Below, piece after piece: positions 1 through 10,353 of a stretch of DNA of 64,000 bases. This stretch comes from Rhizobiaceae bacterium. Its GTDB lineage: Bacteria > Pseudomonadota > Alphaproteobacteria > Rhizobiales > Rhizobiaceae. A program made the translations under genes and the position numbers. The stretch spans positions 186,001 to 250,000 of the forward strand of contig JAEPMJ010000003.1 in the NCBI GenBank assembly GCA_017644005.1, given 5' to 3'. How positions within the stretch are numbered: the stretch's first letter is position 1; every line of letters begins with the position of its first letter. Under the pieces are notes generated by a model. It saw nothing but the letters and a program-made list of their open reading frames with translations. It ran no database searches and had not been told where the DNA came from.

Positions 1-205
1 CGAACGCGAACTCCCTGGCGCAGATTTCGGCAATCAGCGCGACAACCTTTTCAGGTGAGAGTGAGCTTCGCACCACCGCGTTGCCGCTGTTGATATAGGT
101 GACGACGTTTTCGAGACCGGCCGCTGACAGCTTCTCGCGAAGCGGCTTGACCGGCAGCTGAGTCGCGCCACCGACGCCCCGGAAAAGCACGACATAGACG
201 GTCAT
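1..205 (-). CDS. DUF1697 family protein (3' part missing)
   Basis: The reading frame begins at ATG 205 behind an AGGAGA ribosome site and runs off the left edge, so only the first 68 residues are visible. The start MTVYVVLFRGV and the segment VVTYINSGNAVV match the N-terminal strand and the Y-I-x-S-G-N motif of DUF1697 proteins, small cytoplasmic proteins without an established function. It diverges from trkH. The family call is fairly firm from the motif; nothing can be said about the missing C-terminus. Confidence 0.75.
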   Translation of the reverse strand, partial: MTVYVVLFRGVGGATQLPVKPLREKLSAAGLENVVTYINSGNAVVRSSLSPEKVVALIAEICAREFAF

Positions 206-298
206 CGCATTTTCTCCTGCTCAGGCGCGACAAGTGTTCGCGCGTCCGCTCTTGCATATTTCGGCACCTGAGGCCACTGTCCGGCCCGCATTGCGGTC

Positions 299-1801
299 GT
301 GTCCGGCCGCGCAGGGAATCGACACCAGGGCACTTACCCCGTGCAATATCTTGCCATCCGCGCCGCGGTTCACGTCGCATCGGTGTTTTCGATCTACCTG
401 TCCGCCGCGATGCTCGTCCCGGCGGCCGTCGACCTCTATTACGGCAATCCCGACTGGAAGGTGTTCGCCTTTTCGTCGCTGTTCACCGGCGGCCTCGGCC
501 TTGCGGTCGCGCTGGCCACGCAGGGGCGCGCGCCGGCGCTGTCCACGCGATTCGGTTTTCTCGTCGTCAATCTGTTGTGGCTGACGTCCTGCGCCGTCGC
601 CGCCGTGCCGTTTCTCGCGGCCTCGATCGAAATGTCGCTCACCGACGCCGTGTTCGAGGCGGTTTCAGGCATGACGACCACCGGCGCGACGGTCATCAAC
701 GGTCTCGACGACCTGCCGCCCGGCCTGCTTCTGTGGCGCTCGCTGCTGCAATGGTTCGGCGGGCTTGGCGTGATCGCGCTCGGCGTTTTCGTGCTGCCGT
801 TCCTCAATGTCGGCGGCGTTTCCTATTTCCAGATCGAATCCTCATCGGCGATCGACGACCGGCCCTTTGCCCGCTTTTCGACCTACACAACCAGTCTGCT
901 GACCATCTACGTCACGCTGACGGTCATTTGCGCGATCTGCTACGCGGCAGCCGGCATGACCGGGTTCGACGCGCTCAACCACGCCCTGACCAGCATTTCC
1001 ACGGCCGGGTTTTCCACCCATGATGCCTCGCTTGGTCACTATGACGACAACTACGCGGTGTTGTGGGTGGGCACGATCTCGATGATAATCGGCGCCCTGC
1101 CCTTCGCGATCCTGATGCTGTTTATCGCGCGCGGCCGGCTGGATGCACTCGCCGATCCGCAAATCAAGGTGTTCGTCGGCTACGTCGTGTCGTTCGTTCT
1201 GGCCGTCACAATCTACCGGCGGCTAACCACCGACGAGACGTTCTTCGACGCTTTCACCCACTCGGCGTTCAACATGACTTCGGTGATAACAACGACCGGC
1301 TACGCGAGCGGAGACTATATGCAGTGGGGTCCGTTTGTAGCCGCGGCGGCCTTCATCGCAACCTTCCTTGGCGGCTGCTCAGGTTCAACCACCGGCGGCA
1401 TCAAAGCCTACCGATTCCTGATCGTTTTCGAACTGCTGGCCAACGGCCTGCGCCGACTGATTTACCCCAACACGGTGCTGACCGTGCGCTATGGCGACCG
1501 CGTTGTGGAAGATGAGGTGCAGCGGGCCGTCGTGCTGTTCGTAGCCTCTTTCCTCGTCATCTGGGGCATAGGCACGCTGATTTTGGCGGCGACCGGCCTC
1601 GACATCGTGACGGCGCTGGCCGGCATGGCCGCGTGCCTGACCAATGTCGGCCCCGGCATTGGCGATATTATCGGGCCTGCCGGTACCTACGCTCCCATCC
1701 CAGATGTCGCCAAATGGGTGCTGTCGCTCGCCATGCTGCTCGGCCGGCTCGAAATCCTCGCCGTGCTGGTGATCTTCTCGCCGGTATTCTGGCAACGCTA
1801 G
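299..1801 (+). CDS. trkH: TrkH potassium uptake channel subunit
   Basis: Inner-membrane pore of the Trk potassium importer, which works with the cytoplasmic NAD-binding gate TrkA. The 500-residue protein has about ten hydrophobic segments and all four pore-loop filters with their glycines: TTTGAT (126-131), STAGFS (234-239), TTTGYA (331-336) and TNVGPG (448-453), which is diagnostic of the SKT superfamily. The GTG at 299 is the furthest-upstream start; a GTG at 341 giving VQYLAIRAAV would fit the family N-terminus as well. No trkA is adjacent: a trkA gene lies about 27 kb away at 28012-29388. Confidence 0.92.
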   Translation: MSGRAGNRHQGTYPVQYLAIRAAVHVASVFSIYLSAAMLVPAAVDLYYGNPDWKVFAFSSLFTGGLGLAVALATQGRAPALSTRFGFLVVNLLWLTSCAVAAVPFLAASIEMSLTDAVFEAVSGMTTTGATVINGLDDLPPGLLLWRSLLQWFGGLGVIALGVFVLPFLNVGGVSYFQIESSSAIDDRPFARFSTYTTSLLTIYVTLTVICAICYAAAGMTGFDALNHALTSISTAGFSTHDASLGHYDDNYAVLWVGTISMIIGALPFAILMLFIARGRLDALADPQIKVFVGYVVSFVLAVTIYRRLTTDETFFDAFTHSAFNMTSVITTTGYASGDYMQWGPFVAAAAFIATFLGGCSGSTTGGIKAYRFLIVFELLANGLRRLIYPNTVLTVRYGDRVVEDEVQRAVVLFVASFLVIWGIGTLILAATGLDIVTALAGMAACLTNVGPGIGDIIGPAGTYAPIPDVAKWVLSLAMLLGRLEILAVLVIFSPVFWQR

Positions 1802-1828
1802 GGCGCGTCTCTGCCGAAGCCAACGGGC

Positions 1829-3640
1829 TCACAAGAACAGGTCCACCTTTTCGAACTTCGTCACGTCGATAATGCCGGCGTCGGAAATCCTCAGTTCGGG
1901 AATGACAACCAGCGCCAGCAGCGAGTGCTGCATATAGGCGTTGTTCAGGCTGCAGCCCATATCCTGCATGGCCCTGGTCAATTCGGCCGCCTTCTGCGCC
2001 ACGATCTCCGCTCGTTCGTCCGACATCAGGCCGGCGATCGGCATTTCCACCAGCGCGAGCTGCCTGCCCTCCGACACCAGGACGACGCCGCCGCCGACAT
2101 CGGAGAGGATGTTCGCGGCAAGCGCCATGTCCTGCTTGTTGGTGCCGACCACGATCATGTGGTGGCTGTCATGCGCGACGGTGGAGGCCATCGCGCAGTC
2201 CTTCACGTAACCGAAGCCCGACACGAAACCGTTGACCACGGCACCGGTGCCCCGGTGGCGCTCCACCAGCGCGATCTGGCAGACATCGTTGCGCCGGTCC
2301 ATTTCGACCAGACCGTCCCTGACACCCAGATCGGCTTCCAACGCCCGCGTCGGCGCCTGGTTTTCCACCACGCCGATGACGCGCGCCCTCACTTCATTGG
2401 CGCCTGACGGCGCGGCGATATCGAAATCGGCCGCCGCGATCGTGCGGCCGGTGTTCACAGTGTCGCGCGCATCGGCCGGATACTCGTAAGGCGGAATCTC
2501 GACCGACAGCCTGCCGCCCTGCGCCAGCCGCTGCCCGCGCGCATAAACCTCGTCGATCTGCAGCTCCGCAAGGTTGGCGACGATCAGGAAATCCGCTCGG
2601 CGGCCGGGCGTGATGGAACCCAGCTCGCGCTCCAGCCCGAAATGCTCGGCGGTGTTCACCGTGGCCATCTGGATCGCGGTGATCGGGTTCAGGCCCTGCG
2701 CAGTCGCGTGGCGCACGACGCGGTCCATGTGACCGTCATTCACCAGCGTTCCGGAATGGCTGTCGTCGGTGCACAGGATGAAATTGCGCGGGTCGAGCCC
2801 GCTTTCGGTCACCGCCTTGATCTGGCTTGCGACGTCGTACCAGGCCGAACCTAGCCGCAGCATCGCCTTCATGCCCTGACGCACGCGCGCAATGGCGTCT
2901 TCGGGCCGCGTACCTTCGTGGTCGTCCTGCGGGCCACCGGCGACATAACCGTGAAACGGCAGGCCGAGGTCGGGCGACGCATAATGTCCGCCAACCGTTT
3001 TGCCGGCCTTCAGCGTCTCGCGAATGCCGCCGACCATGGTTTCGTCATTGGCCGCAACACCGGGAAAATTCATCACCTCGCCGAGACCGATGATCTGCGG
3101 CCAGGTCATCGCTTCGGCGACATCCGAAGGCGAGATTTCCGCTCCCGCCTGCTCCAGCCCGGGTCCGGAAGGCACGCAGGAAGGCATCTGCACATAGACG
3201 TTGATCGGCGCGGCCATAGCCTCGTCATGCATCAGCCGCACGCCCGGCAGGCCGAGCACATTGGCGATCTCATGCGGATCGATGAACATCGACGTCGTGC
3301 CGTGGGGAATGACCGCGCGGCAGAACTCCGTCACAGTCACCATGCCGCTTTCGACATGCATGTGGCCGTCGCACAGGCCCGGCACGAGGTAGCGCCCGGC
3401 GGCATCCACCACCCTGGTCTTGTCGCCTATGGCGTGGCTGGCATCCGGTCCGCAATAGGCGAAGCGCCCGGCCACGATCGCCAGATCGGTGCCTGAAATC
3501 ACCTCGCCGGAATGAACATTCACCCAGCGCCCGTTGCGCACCACCATGTCCGCCGGCTTGCGGCCCATCGCGACATCGACCAGCAGCGGCGCGATGTCGC
3601 TCCAGGGTTTGGGCGGCGCCCAGGCATTTTTCTTGGCCAT
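1829..3640 (-). CDS. ade: Adenine deaminase
   Basis: Hydrolyses adenine to hypoxanthine and ammonia in purine salvage. The 603-residue protein has the amidohydrolase metal motif DGHMHVESG (91-99), then FIDPHEIANV with D121 and E124, and a later CTDDSHSG segment supplying another metal-ligand aspartate, in the order expected for the Ade family rather than the adenosine deaminase family. Length is near the usual 560-600. ATG 3640 has GGGAG eight bases upstream. It lies downstream of groEL on the same strand but a strong terminator separates them, so it is probably transcribed alone. Confidence 0.93.
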   Translation of the reverse strand: MAKKNAWAPPKPWSDIAPLLVDVAMGRKPADMVVRNGRWVNVHSGEVISGTDLAIVAGRFAYCGPDASHAIGDKTRVVDAAGRYLVPGLCDGHMHVESGMVTVTEFCRAVIPHGTTSMFIDPHEIANVLGLPGVRLMHDEAMAAPINVYVQMPSCVPSGPGLEQAGAEISPSDVAEAMTWPQIIGLGEVMNFPGVAANDETMVGGIRETLKAGKTVGGHYASPDLGLPFHGYVAGGPQDDHEGTRPEDAIARVRQGMKAMLRLGSAWYDVASQIKAVTESGLDPRNFILCTDDSHSGTLVNDGHMDRVVRHATAQGLNPITAIQMATVNTAEHFGLERELGSITPGRRADFLIVANLAELQIDEVYARGQRLAQGGRLSVEIPPYEYPADARDTVNTGRTIAAADFDIAAPSGANEVRARVIGVVENQAPTRALEADLGVRDGLVEMDRRNDVCQIALVERHRGTGAVVNGFVSGFGYVKDCAMASTVAHDSHHMIVVGTNKQDMALAANILSDVGGGVVLVSEGRQLALVEMPIAGLMSDERAEIVAQKAAELTRAMQDMGCSLNNAYMQHSLLALVVIPELRISDAGIIDVTKFEKVDLFL

Positions 3641-3765
3641 GCATTCACTCCCGATTCAGAAGCGAATGTGCCAATACGCGCAGCGTTTGACCAGCGCATA
3701 GGTTGTTGCCGCGCGGCGCGGCGATGCCGGATGCCAACGGCGGCTCGAACGCCGGAACCTCCGGC

Positions 3766-3800
3766 GGATAAAACGGGGAGGACCTTTGTCCTCCCCGTTT
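3766..3800 (-). terminator. Intrinsic terminator after groEL
   Basis: A perfect 13-bp inverted repeat (arms 3771-3783 and 3788-3800, four-base loop) lies 31 bases past the groEL stop. Read on the minus strand the stem is followed by a short T run (TTTTAT), as in a Rho-independent terminator. It separates groESL from ade. Confidence 0.85.
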
Positions 3801-3831
3801 CCTTGTTGTGACCTCAGGCCGCTGCGCCGAG

Positions 3832-5824
<1,993 letters not shown>

Positions 5825-6136
5825 GTCGTTCTCCTTCAAGGACAAACAAGTTGAGAGGTTCCACCGTGCCGGCTCCAGCGAACCGGAACGGGGCACGCAG
5901 CCCGGATTCCGGCGCTGCGCGGCGATGAATTATGTGCGCATTTCAGGTGTTTCAAGAGGCCTACCGAAAAAATTTGGCACTCGACCAAGCGAGTGCCAAA
6001 GCGGCCTGCGGTTGCCCAAACGGATGGATCAAAATCTTGAATTTTCCGAAACGTCGGGCAAAATTTCTGCCGCTTTCGGAATGCAAATGCGACGGAACAA
6101 CGGCCACCGATAGAGGAGCTATTCGATACGAGGACC
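5825..6136. other. Intergenic region upstream of groES
   Basis: About 310 bases between the groES start and the next plus-strand reading frame. Apart from the CIRCE-like repeat I see no convincing gene on either strand. It presumably holds the groESL promoter and the plus-strand promoter for the usg side. Confidence 0.5.
5973..6000. promoter_or_regulatory. CIRCE-like inverted repeat (HrcA operator) upstream of groESL
   Basis: Eleven-base perfect inverted arms, TTTGGCACTCG at 5973-5983 and CGAGTGCCAAA at 5990-6000. Nine-base cores resemble the CIRCE consensus TTAGCACTC/GAGTGCTAA with A-to-G and matching T-to-C changes. Between the cores lie 8 bases, one fewer than the canonical 9. It sits about 150 bp before the groES start. 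CIRCE is bound by the HrcA repressor; that HrcA acts here is inferred. Confidence 0.8.
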
Positions 6137-6433
6137 ATGATGGACCGCCAGAAGTCTCTGACACAGATTCCCCATCTGCTTCCCGAAACCTCCGAACTCG
6201 ACATTGACCGCCTCTCGTCGCCTGCGAGGCATCGTCTGCATCCCAATGGCGTGTTGGTTCGAAACCCGGGGAAGTCGAATCGGTTCCGGCGCTCCGCAAA
6301 GTCGCCGGAAGTTCGCGATCCGATTTCATACGGTCAGATTATGGACGCCTTGCGCATGCTCGACGTGGCCGAATCAATGAAATCGACACTGCATCGCCAC
6401 CGATCTGCTCGATTGACGATCACTAGGGAGTAA
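6137..6433 (+). CDS. Possible small hypothetical protein upstream of usg
   Basis: A 98-residue frame starting MMDRQKSLTQIPHLLPETSE. It ends in TAA only five bases before the usg ATG, with the usg ribosome site GGGAG overlapping its last codons, as expected of coupled genes. Third codon positions look moderately GC-rich. The protein is basic, has no signal peptide or membrane segment, and matches no family I recognise. It could equally be a chance frame in the usg leader, so this is a low-confidence call. Confidence 0.3.
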   Translation: MMDRQKSLTQIPHLLPETSELDIDRLSSPARHRLHPNGVLVRNPGKSNRFRRSAKSPEVRDPISYGQIMDALRMLDVAESMKSTLHRHRSARLTITRE

Positions 6434-6438
6434 AACGC

Positions 6439-6717
6439 ATGGCCGCCAAGGTTAGCAATGCCTTCCGCATGCAGATGGAGGGCTACGGGATAACAACCGC
6501 CGAAATCCACTATCATCTGCCCGATCACCCGAGCTTGTTGCAGCTCTATGTTTGGCAGGAATACGATCTGGCGCCGCATTTTCCCGAACTCAAGGGGTTT
6601 CTCAGCTTTTGGGAGCGCGAGCTTGACGGAGCGCTGCACTCCGTGCGTGTCGCCCACCACCGCCTTATCGAACCCGCCGAATGGCAGGCTGTGGACGGTA
6701 TCGTCGCCCTTCATTAG
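6439..6717 (+). CDS. usg: Usg family protein
   Basis: A 92-residue protein of the alphaproteobacterial Usg family, named from a gene near the Caulobacter tryptophan genes; biochemical function unknown. Family features are the run EIHYHLPDHPSLLQLYVWQ, then YDLAPHFPELKGFLSFWERELDG and SVRVAHHRLIEPAEW. It is small, soluble and has no signal peptide. ATG 6439 has GGGAG nine bases upstream. No trp genes are visible nearby; tRNA-Leu follows on the opposite strand. Confidence 0.85.
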   Translation: MAAKVSNAFRMQMEGYGITTAEIHYHLPDHPSLLQLYVWQEYDLAPHFPELKGFLSFWERELDGALHSVRVAHHRLIEPAEWQAVDGIVALH

Positions 6718-6742
6718 CTGGCTACACGCACCATCAGCGTTC

Positions 6743-6828
6743 TGGTGCCCCCTGCCGGGATCGAACCGGCACGGCCAAAGGCCGAGGGATTTTAAGTCCC
6801 TTGCGTCTACCAATTCCGCCAAGGGGGC
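6743..6828 (-). tRNA. tRNA-Leu (anticodon UAA)
   Basis: The minus strand folds as a class II tRNA. The acceptor stem pairs GCCCCCT (5' end at 6828) with AGGGGGC, then discriminator A and an encoded CCA ending at 6743. The D region carries TTGGTAGACGC, the anticodon arm GGGACTTAAAATCCC gives anticodon TAA, a long variable arm follows (CGGCCTTTGGCCG), and the T arm has GGTTCGATCC. The long variable arm and anticodon identify a leucine tRNA reading UUA and UUG. Confidence 0.97.
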
Positions 6829-6864
6829 ACGCGCCAGAAGCGTTACGGGAGGCGGCGCGCGCGA

Positions 6865-7830
6865 TCAAGCGCCGAAGGACCTTGCCGCCATGCGGCGGAT
6901 GAATGCTTCAGCCTTGTCGCCTTCCGAATAATGCGGCATGTGGCCAATTCCTTCGAGGATTTCGAGATCGAGACCGGCCACCCTGCCCTCCAGCCAGGCG
7001 CCGTTTTCCTCAAAATTCACCACGCGGTCTGCGGTGCCGAAAAACACGCCGACGGGCATTTTCAGTACGCCGTAGCGGGTCTGCTGCGTTTTCATTGTCT
7101 CCGCCACCGCGACGAAATCGGTCGAGGAAGCGTAAAAATGGCTCGGGCGCAGCAGCGAAAGCGCGCCACCCGCAATGGCGTAATCTTGCGGCGGCTGCTG
7201 CGGCCCGAACACGAAGTCCAGCGTCTGCGGCCCGTATTTGATCGCATTCGGCGTAGAGACCGTATAGGCGACCAGCCAGCGGAACAGCGGCGAGCGGATA
7301 TTGAGCGCCGCGAATTCAGGCGCGACTTTCTCGTAATAACGCGTCAGCGGCGCGATCAGCGCCAGTCCGGAAACCTTGTCCGCATGATCCAGCGCCAGCG
7401 CCAGCGCTATCGCCCCGCCCAGCGAATGACCGACGATGAGCGGCCGTTCGAGTTCCAGCGCGTCGATCAGCCGTGCGATGAAAGCCGCCTGTTCGGCCGG
7501 CGTCACAGGCCCGCCGCGGCGGCGGGTCGAGTAACCGGAGCCCGGCCGGTCGATCGCGATCAGCCGGAAGTCGCCTTCAAGCCGGTCAAACAGCGGATAG
7601 GTGAAATGAAACTGCGTGCCGCCCATGCCGTGAATGAACAGGACAGGTCTGCCAGAGCCGCGTTCGACATAGTGAATGCGATTGCCGTCGACAGTGATGA
7701 ACTTGCCGGGCGGCGGAACATGCGTTTCGGCGCGCCGCGCAATCCTGCGCGTAATATGCGCCTGATATCCGGCGACCAGCAGAACAAGCGCCACAAGACC
7801 GGTCAGGATGACTGAAAACCACTCGCCCAT
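6865..7830 (-). CDS. Membrane-anchored alpha/beta hydrolase
   Basis: A 321-residue alpha/beta hydrolase. Residues 4-22 form one hydrophobic segment (FSVILTGLVALVLLVAGY) that probably anchors it in the inner membrane. The core follows with the oxyanion region HGMGG (68-72), the nucleophile elbow GHSLGG with S136, the acid in GTADRV (D268) and the catalytic histidine in GIGHMPH (H297). Substrate cannot be read from the sequence; esterases, lipases and epoxide hydrolases share this layout. ATG 7830 has AGGAG behind it, better than the in-frame start 21 bases upstream. It is likely cotranscribed with the gene at 7882-8334. Confidence 0.85.
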   Translation of the reverse strand: MGEWFSVILTGLVALVLLVAGYQAHITRRIARRAETHVPPPGKFITVDGNRIHYVERGSGRPVLFIHGMGGTQFHFTYPLFDRLEGDFRLIAIDRPGSGYSTRRRGGPVTPAEQAAFIARLIDALELERPLIVGHSLGGAIALALALDHADKVSGLALIAPLTRYYEKVAPEFAALNIRSPLFRWLVAYTVSTPNAIKYGPQTLDFVFGPQQPPQDYAIAGGALSLLRPSHFYASSTDFVAVAETMKTQQTRYGVLKMPVGVFFGTADRVVNFEENGAWLEGRVAGLDLEILEGIGHMPHYSEGDKAEAFIRRMAARSFGA

Positions 7831-7881
7831 GCGAATCTCCTGGCCGGTCACGCCCGCGCGCTGCAGGTGGTCCAGTTGCGG

Positions 7882-8334
7882 CTATTCGGCCGGCGGACGG
7901 ACATCCTGGCGCACCTCGGGCGTTCCCCCAATCAGGCTGCGCCAGAACTTCACTTTGAAGAACGGGCTTTCGCGGGTGAAGGTGCGGTCGGGGAAAAAGT
8001 GATACCAGCGATAGCCCATGTCGGCATATTGGCGCCCGACCTTGATCCGCGCTTCCTGACCCAGTGCTTCGTTCGCGGCCCAATAAAGCACGGTGCGCTG
8101 GCACCAGGAAGGCTTGTATCGCACGATATGCCGGTCAAGCGCGGTTGGGTCGAACGCCAGTCTTGCCACCACACGGCGGTAGTCGCGTGTGCGCGCCGTA
8201 ATATCGAAAATCAGTATCAGAATGCCGGCGGCGGCAGCAGCGCGCAGCACCATCGGCACCGGCAGACTGGCGACCGTAAGCGAGGTCGCAAAAAGCGCCA
8301 TTGGCGGCCATATGGCCAGCAGCGATGAAATCAT
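7882..8334 (-). CDS. Hypothetical protein with N-terminal membrane segments
   Basis: A 150-residue protein with two hydrophobic stretches near its start (about residues 5-20 and 24-44), then a soluble tail rich in aromatic and basic residues, for example YRWYHFFPDRTF. ATG 8334 has GGGAG five bases upstream. It ends 51 bases before the alpha/beta hydrolase on the same strand, which suggests a two-gene transcript. I do not recognise the family; the tail is probably cytoplasmic. Confidence 0.65.
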   Translation of the reverse strand: MISSLLAIWPPMALFATSLTVASLPVPMVLRAAAAAGILILIFDITARTRDYRRVVARLAFDPTALDRHIVRYKPSWCQRTVLYWAANEALGQEARIKVGRQYADMGYRWYHFFPDRTFTRESPFFKVKFWRSLIGGTPEVRQDVRPPAE

Positions 8335-8546
8335 ACGTCTCCCAACCCGTCGGAATTGCTGCCCGTTGTGTCACCGGCATAGTACAGGCAGCCGCCCGGT
8401 CCAAGATTGCAGGGGCAAAAAAGTCGCCGCAGACTTAATTTTCCAAAGGCGCGGGTGCGCCCGCCCGGCCAGCCGGCGCGTTTCCGATACGTTGCGCCAG
8501 CGTCGCGGCAGCGCTAATTGGCTATACCTGCCTGCCGGAGCACATC

Positions 8547-9293
8547 ATGAAAAAACAAGTTACCGCCGCCATGATCGTTATCGGCGATGAGATCCTCTCT
8601 GGCCGCACCAAAGACCTCAATATCGGCCATCTCGCCGATATCATGACAGCGATCGGCATCGACTTGAAGGAGGTTCGCATCGTCGCAGACGACGAGCCTG
8701 CCATCGTCGCCGCCGTCAACGCGCTGCGCAGCGCCTACACGTATGTGTTCACGACCGGCGGCATCGGCCCCACCCATGACGACATCACGGCCGACGCGAT
8801 TTCGCGCGCCTTCGGGGTCGAATGCCGCTACGACGAGCGCGCCTATGCCATGCTCGAGGCCTTCTACGCCAAACGCGACATCGAATTCACCGAAGCGCGA
8901 AAACGCATGGCGCGCATGCCTTTGGGCGCCGAACACATCGAAAATCCGGTTTCGCTGGCGCCGGGATTCCGGATCGAGAACGTGCATGTGATGGCAGGCG
9001 TGCCGGCGATCTTCCAGGCGATGCTGGACAAGGTGGTTCCGACACTGACAACCGGTGCGAAACTGTTGTCGGAGAGCGTACATTGCCCTCATGGCGAAGG
9101 CGTGATCGGCGATCTGCTGGCTGCAATCCAGAAAGAACATCCCGATACGATTATCGGCTCCTATCCGAAATACCGCGACGGTTCGTTCTGGACCGAACTG
9201 GTCGTACGGACGCGCGATCCGCAAAGATTGGCTGCCGTCAAGCAGGCAATCGAGCTTATGGTGGCCGGGCTTGAGGGTTCCAGGGGCATGTGA
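8547..9293 (+). CDS. MoaB/CinA N-terminal (molybdopterin-binding-like) domain protein
   Basis: A 248-residue protein made of the MoCF-biosynthesis-like fold only: MIVIGDEILSGRTKDLN at the start and the ligand-binding loop TTGGIGPTHDDIT about 66 residues later, both standard for the CinA N-terminal domain, whose characterised members hydrolyse ADP-ribose or bind molybdopterin. It lacks the nicotinamide-nucleotide amidase domain of full-length CinA (about 400 residues); a stand-alone amidase is encoded at 38072-38563. ATG 8547 follows a GGAG site. Calling it competence/damage-inducible would rest on naming history only. Confidence 0.85.
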   Translation: MKKQVTAAMIVIGDEILSGRTKDLNIGHLADIMTAIGIDLKEVRIVADDEPAIVAAVNALRSAYTYVFTTGGIGPTHDDITADAISRAFGVECRYDERAYAMLEAFYAKRDIEFTEARKRMARMPLGAEHIENPVSLAPGFRIENVHVMAGVPAIFQAMLDKVVPTLTTGAKLLSESVHCPHGEGVIGDLLAAIQKEHPDTIIGSYPKYRDGSFWTELVVRTRDPQRLAAVKQAIELMVAGLEGSRGM

Positions 9294-9366
9294 ACCGCCA
9301 ATTCGATCACGGTCAAGGTCGTGCCACAACGCGATTCTAGGATCGGGTCTTCCACAGGAGAGCACC

Positions 9367-10203
9367 ATGAGTATCAAGACCATTGGAGCTGTCGTCTACA
9401 ACACCACGGATGCTGCGCGCACGCTGAGTACCGCCTTCGACCTTGCAGATCGCAACGACGCTCATCTCGTCGGGCTGCACAGTGAATACGCACCGGTCCC
9501 GTCGGTCAGTCCCATGGGAACGCCGGACGCGGGGCTTATCCAGACCGAAATCGAGATGGGGCGGCAGCGCTCCGCCGAACTCGGAAAAATTTTCAACGAG
9601 ACGGCACGGCTGCGATCTGCGTCGGCGGAATGGCGCGCTGTCTCCGGTTATGCCGCGCATGAAGAGAGCGCGGTGCGCATTGCACGCACCTGCGATCTTA
9701 TCGTGGTACAACAGCACAACCCCGATGACGCGGTGCCGCGCACGCCGGATATAGAAACGCTGCTGTTCGATTGCGGACGGCCGGTTCTCGTCATTCCTTA
9801 CGCAGTCAACGTCGATCCCTCGTTCCGGCGCGTGCTTGTCGCCTGGAACGGAACCGAACAATCGGCCCGCGCAACCTTCGATGCCCTGCCCTTCATTGTG
9901 AGCGCGCAAAGCACCGACATCCTGTGCGTCGATCCGCGCGGAACCGACGACAAGGACATTTCCGTCTCCGGCGCCGACATCGCGGAAGCGCTGGCACGCC
10001 ACGGTGCCAAAGTGACGATTTCGGGCCGGCACAGCGGCGGGCTGCCCGCCGGCGCCTTGATCGAAAACGCACTTGCAGAAAACCACGCCGACCTGCTCGT
10101 CATGGGCGCATTCAGCCAACACTGGCTGAAGCAGTTTTTCTTCGGCGGTGCCACGCGCACGCTGCTGGAATCGATGCCTGCAGCGACACTGATGTCACGC
10201 TGA
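9367..10203 (+). CDS. Universal stress protein (tandem Usp type)
   Basis: A cytoplasmic stress protein of 278 residues, twice the length of a single Usp domain. The C-terminal domain has the start RRVLVAWNGTEQSARA and the nucleotide-binding end MGAFSQHWLKQFFFGG followed by a T and an R, matching the G-2x-G-9x-G(S/T) pattern loosely. The N-terminal half (IGAVVYNTTDAARTL) is a degenerate copy. ATG 9367 has AGGAG eight bases upstream. It may share a transcript with the gene ending at 9293. The exact stress is not deducible. Confidence 0.85.
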   Translation: MSIKTIGAVVYNTTDAARTLSTAFDLADRNDAHLVGLHSEYAPVPSVSPMGTPDAGLIQTEIEMGRQRSAELGKIFNETARLRSASAEWRAVSGYAAHEESAVRIARTCDLIVVQQHNPDDAVPRTPDIETLLFDCGRPVLVIPYAVNVDPSFRRVLVAWNGTEQSARATFDALPFIVSAQSTDILCVDPRGTDDKDISVSGADIAEALARHGAKVTISGRHSGGLPAGALIENALAENHADLLVMGAFSQHWLKQFFFGGATRTLLESMPAATLMSR

Positions 10204-10353
10204 AGCTGGTCCAACCCGCGACGGCCGCTGATAATTGCGGGCGCGGCTGCAATCACATAGACAATGTGAACCGGGCATCCGCCGAAAGCCCGCCGTTAGT
10301 GCCTTGCCCATCCCGTCCGCGCGGGCTCCCGGGCCCGCGATGGAGGTCAGTGT

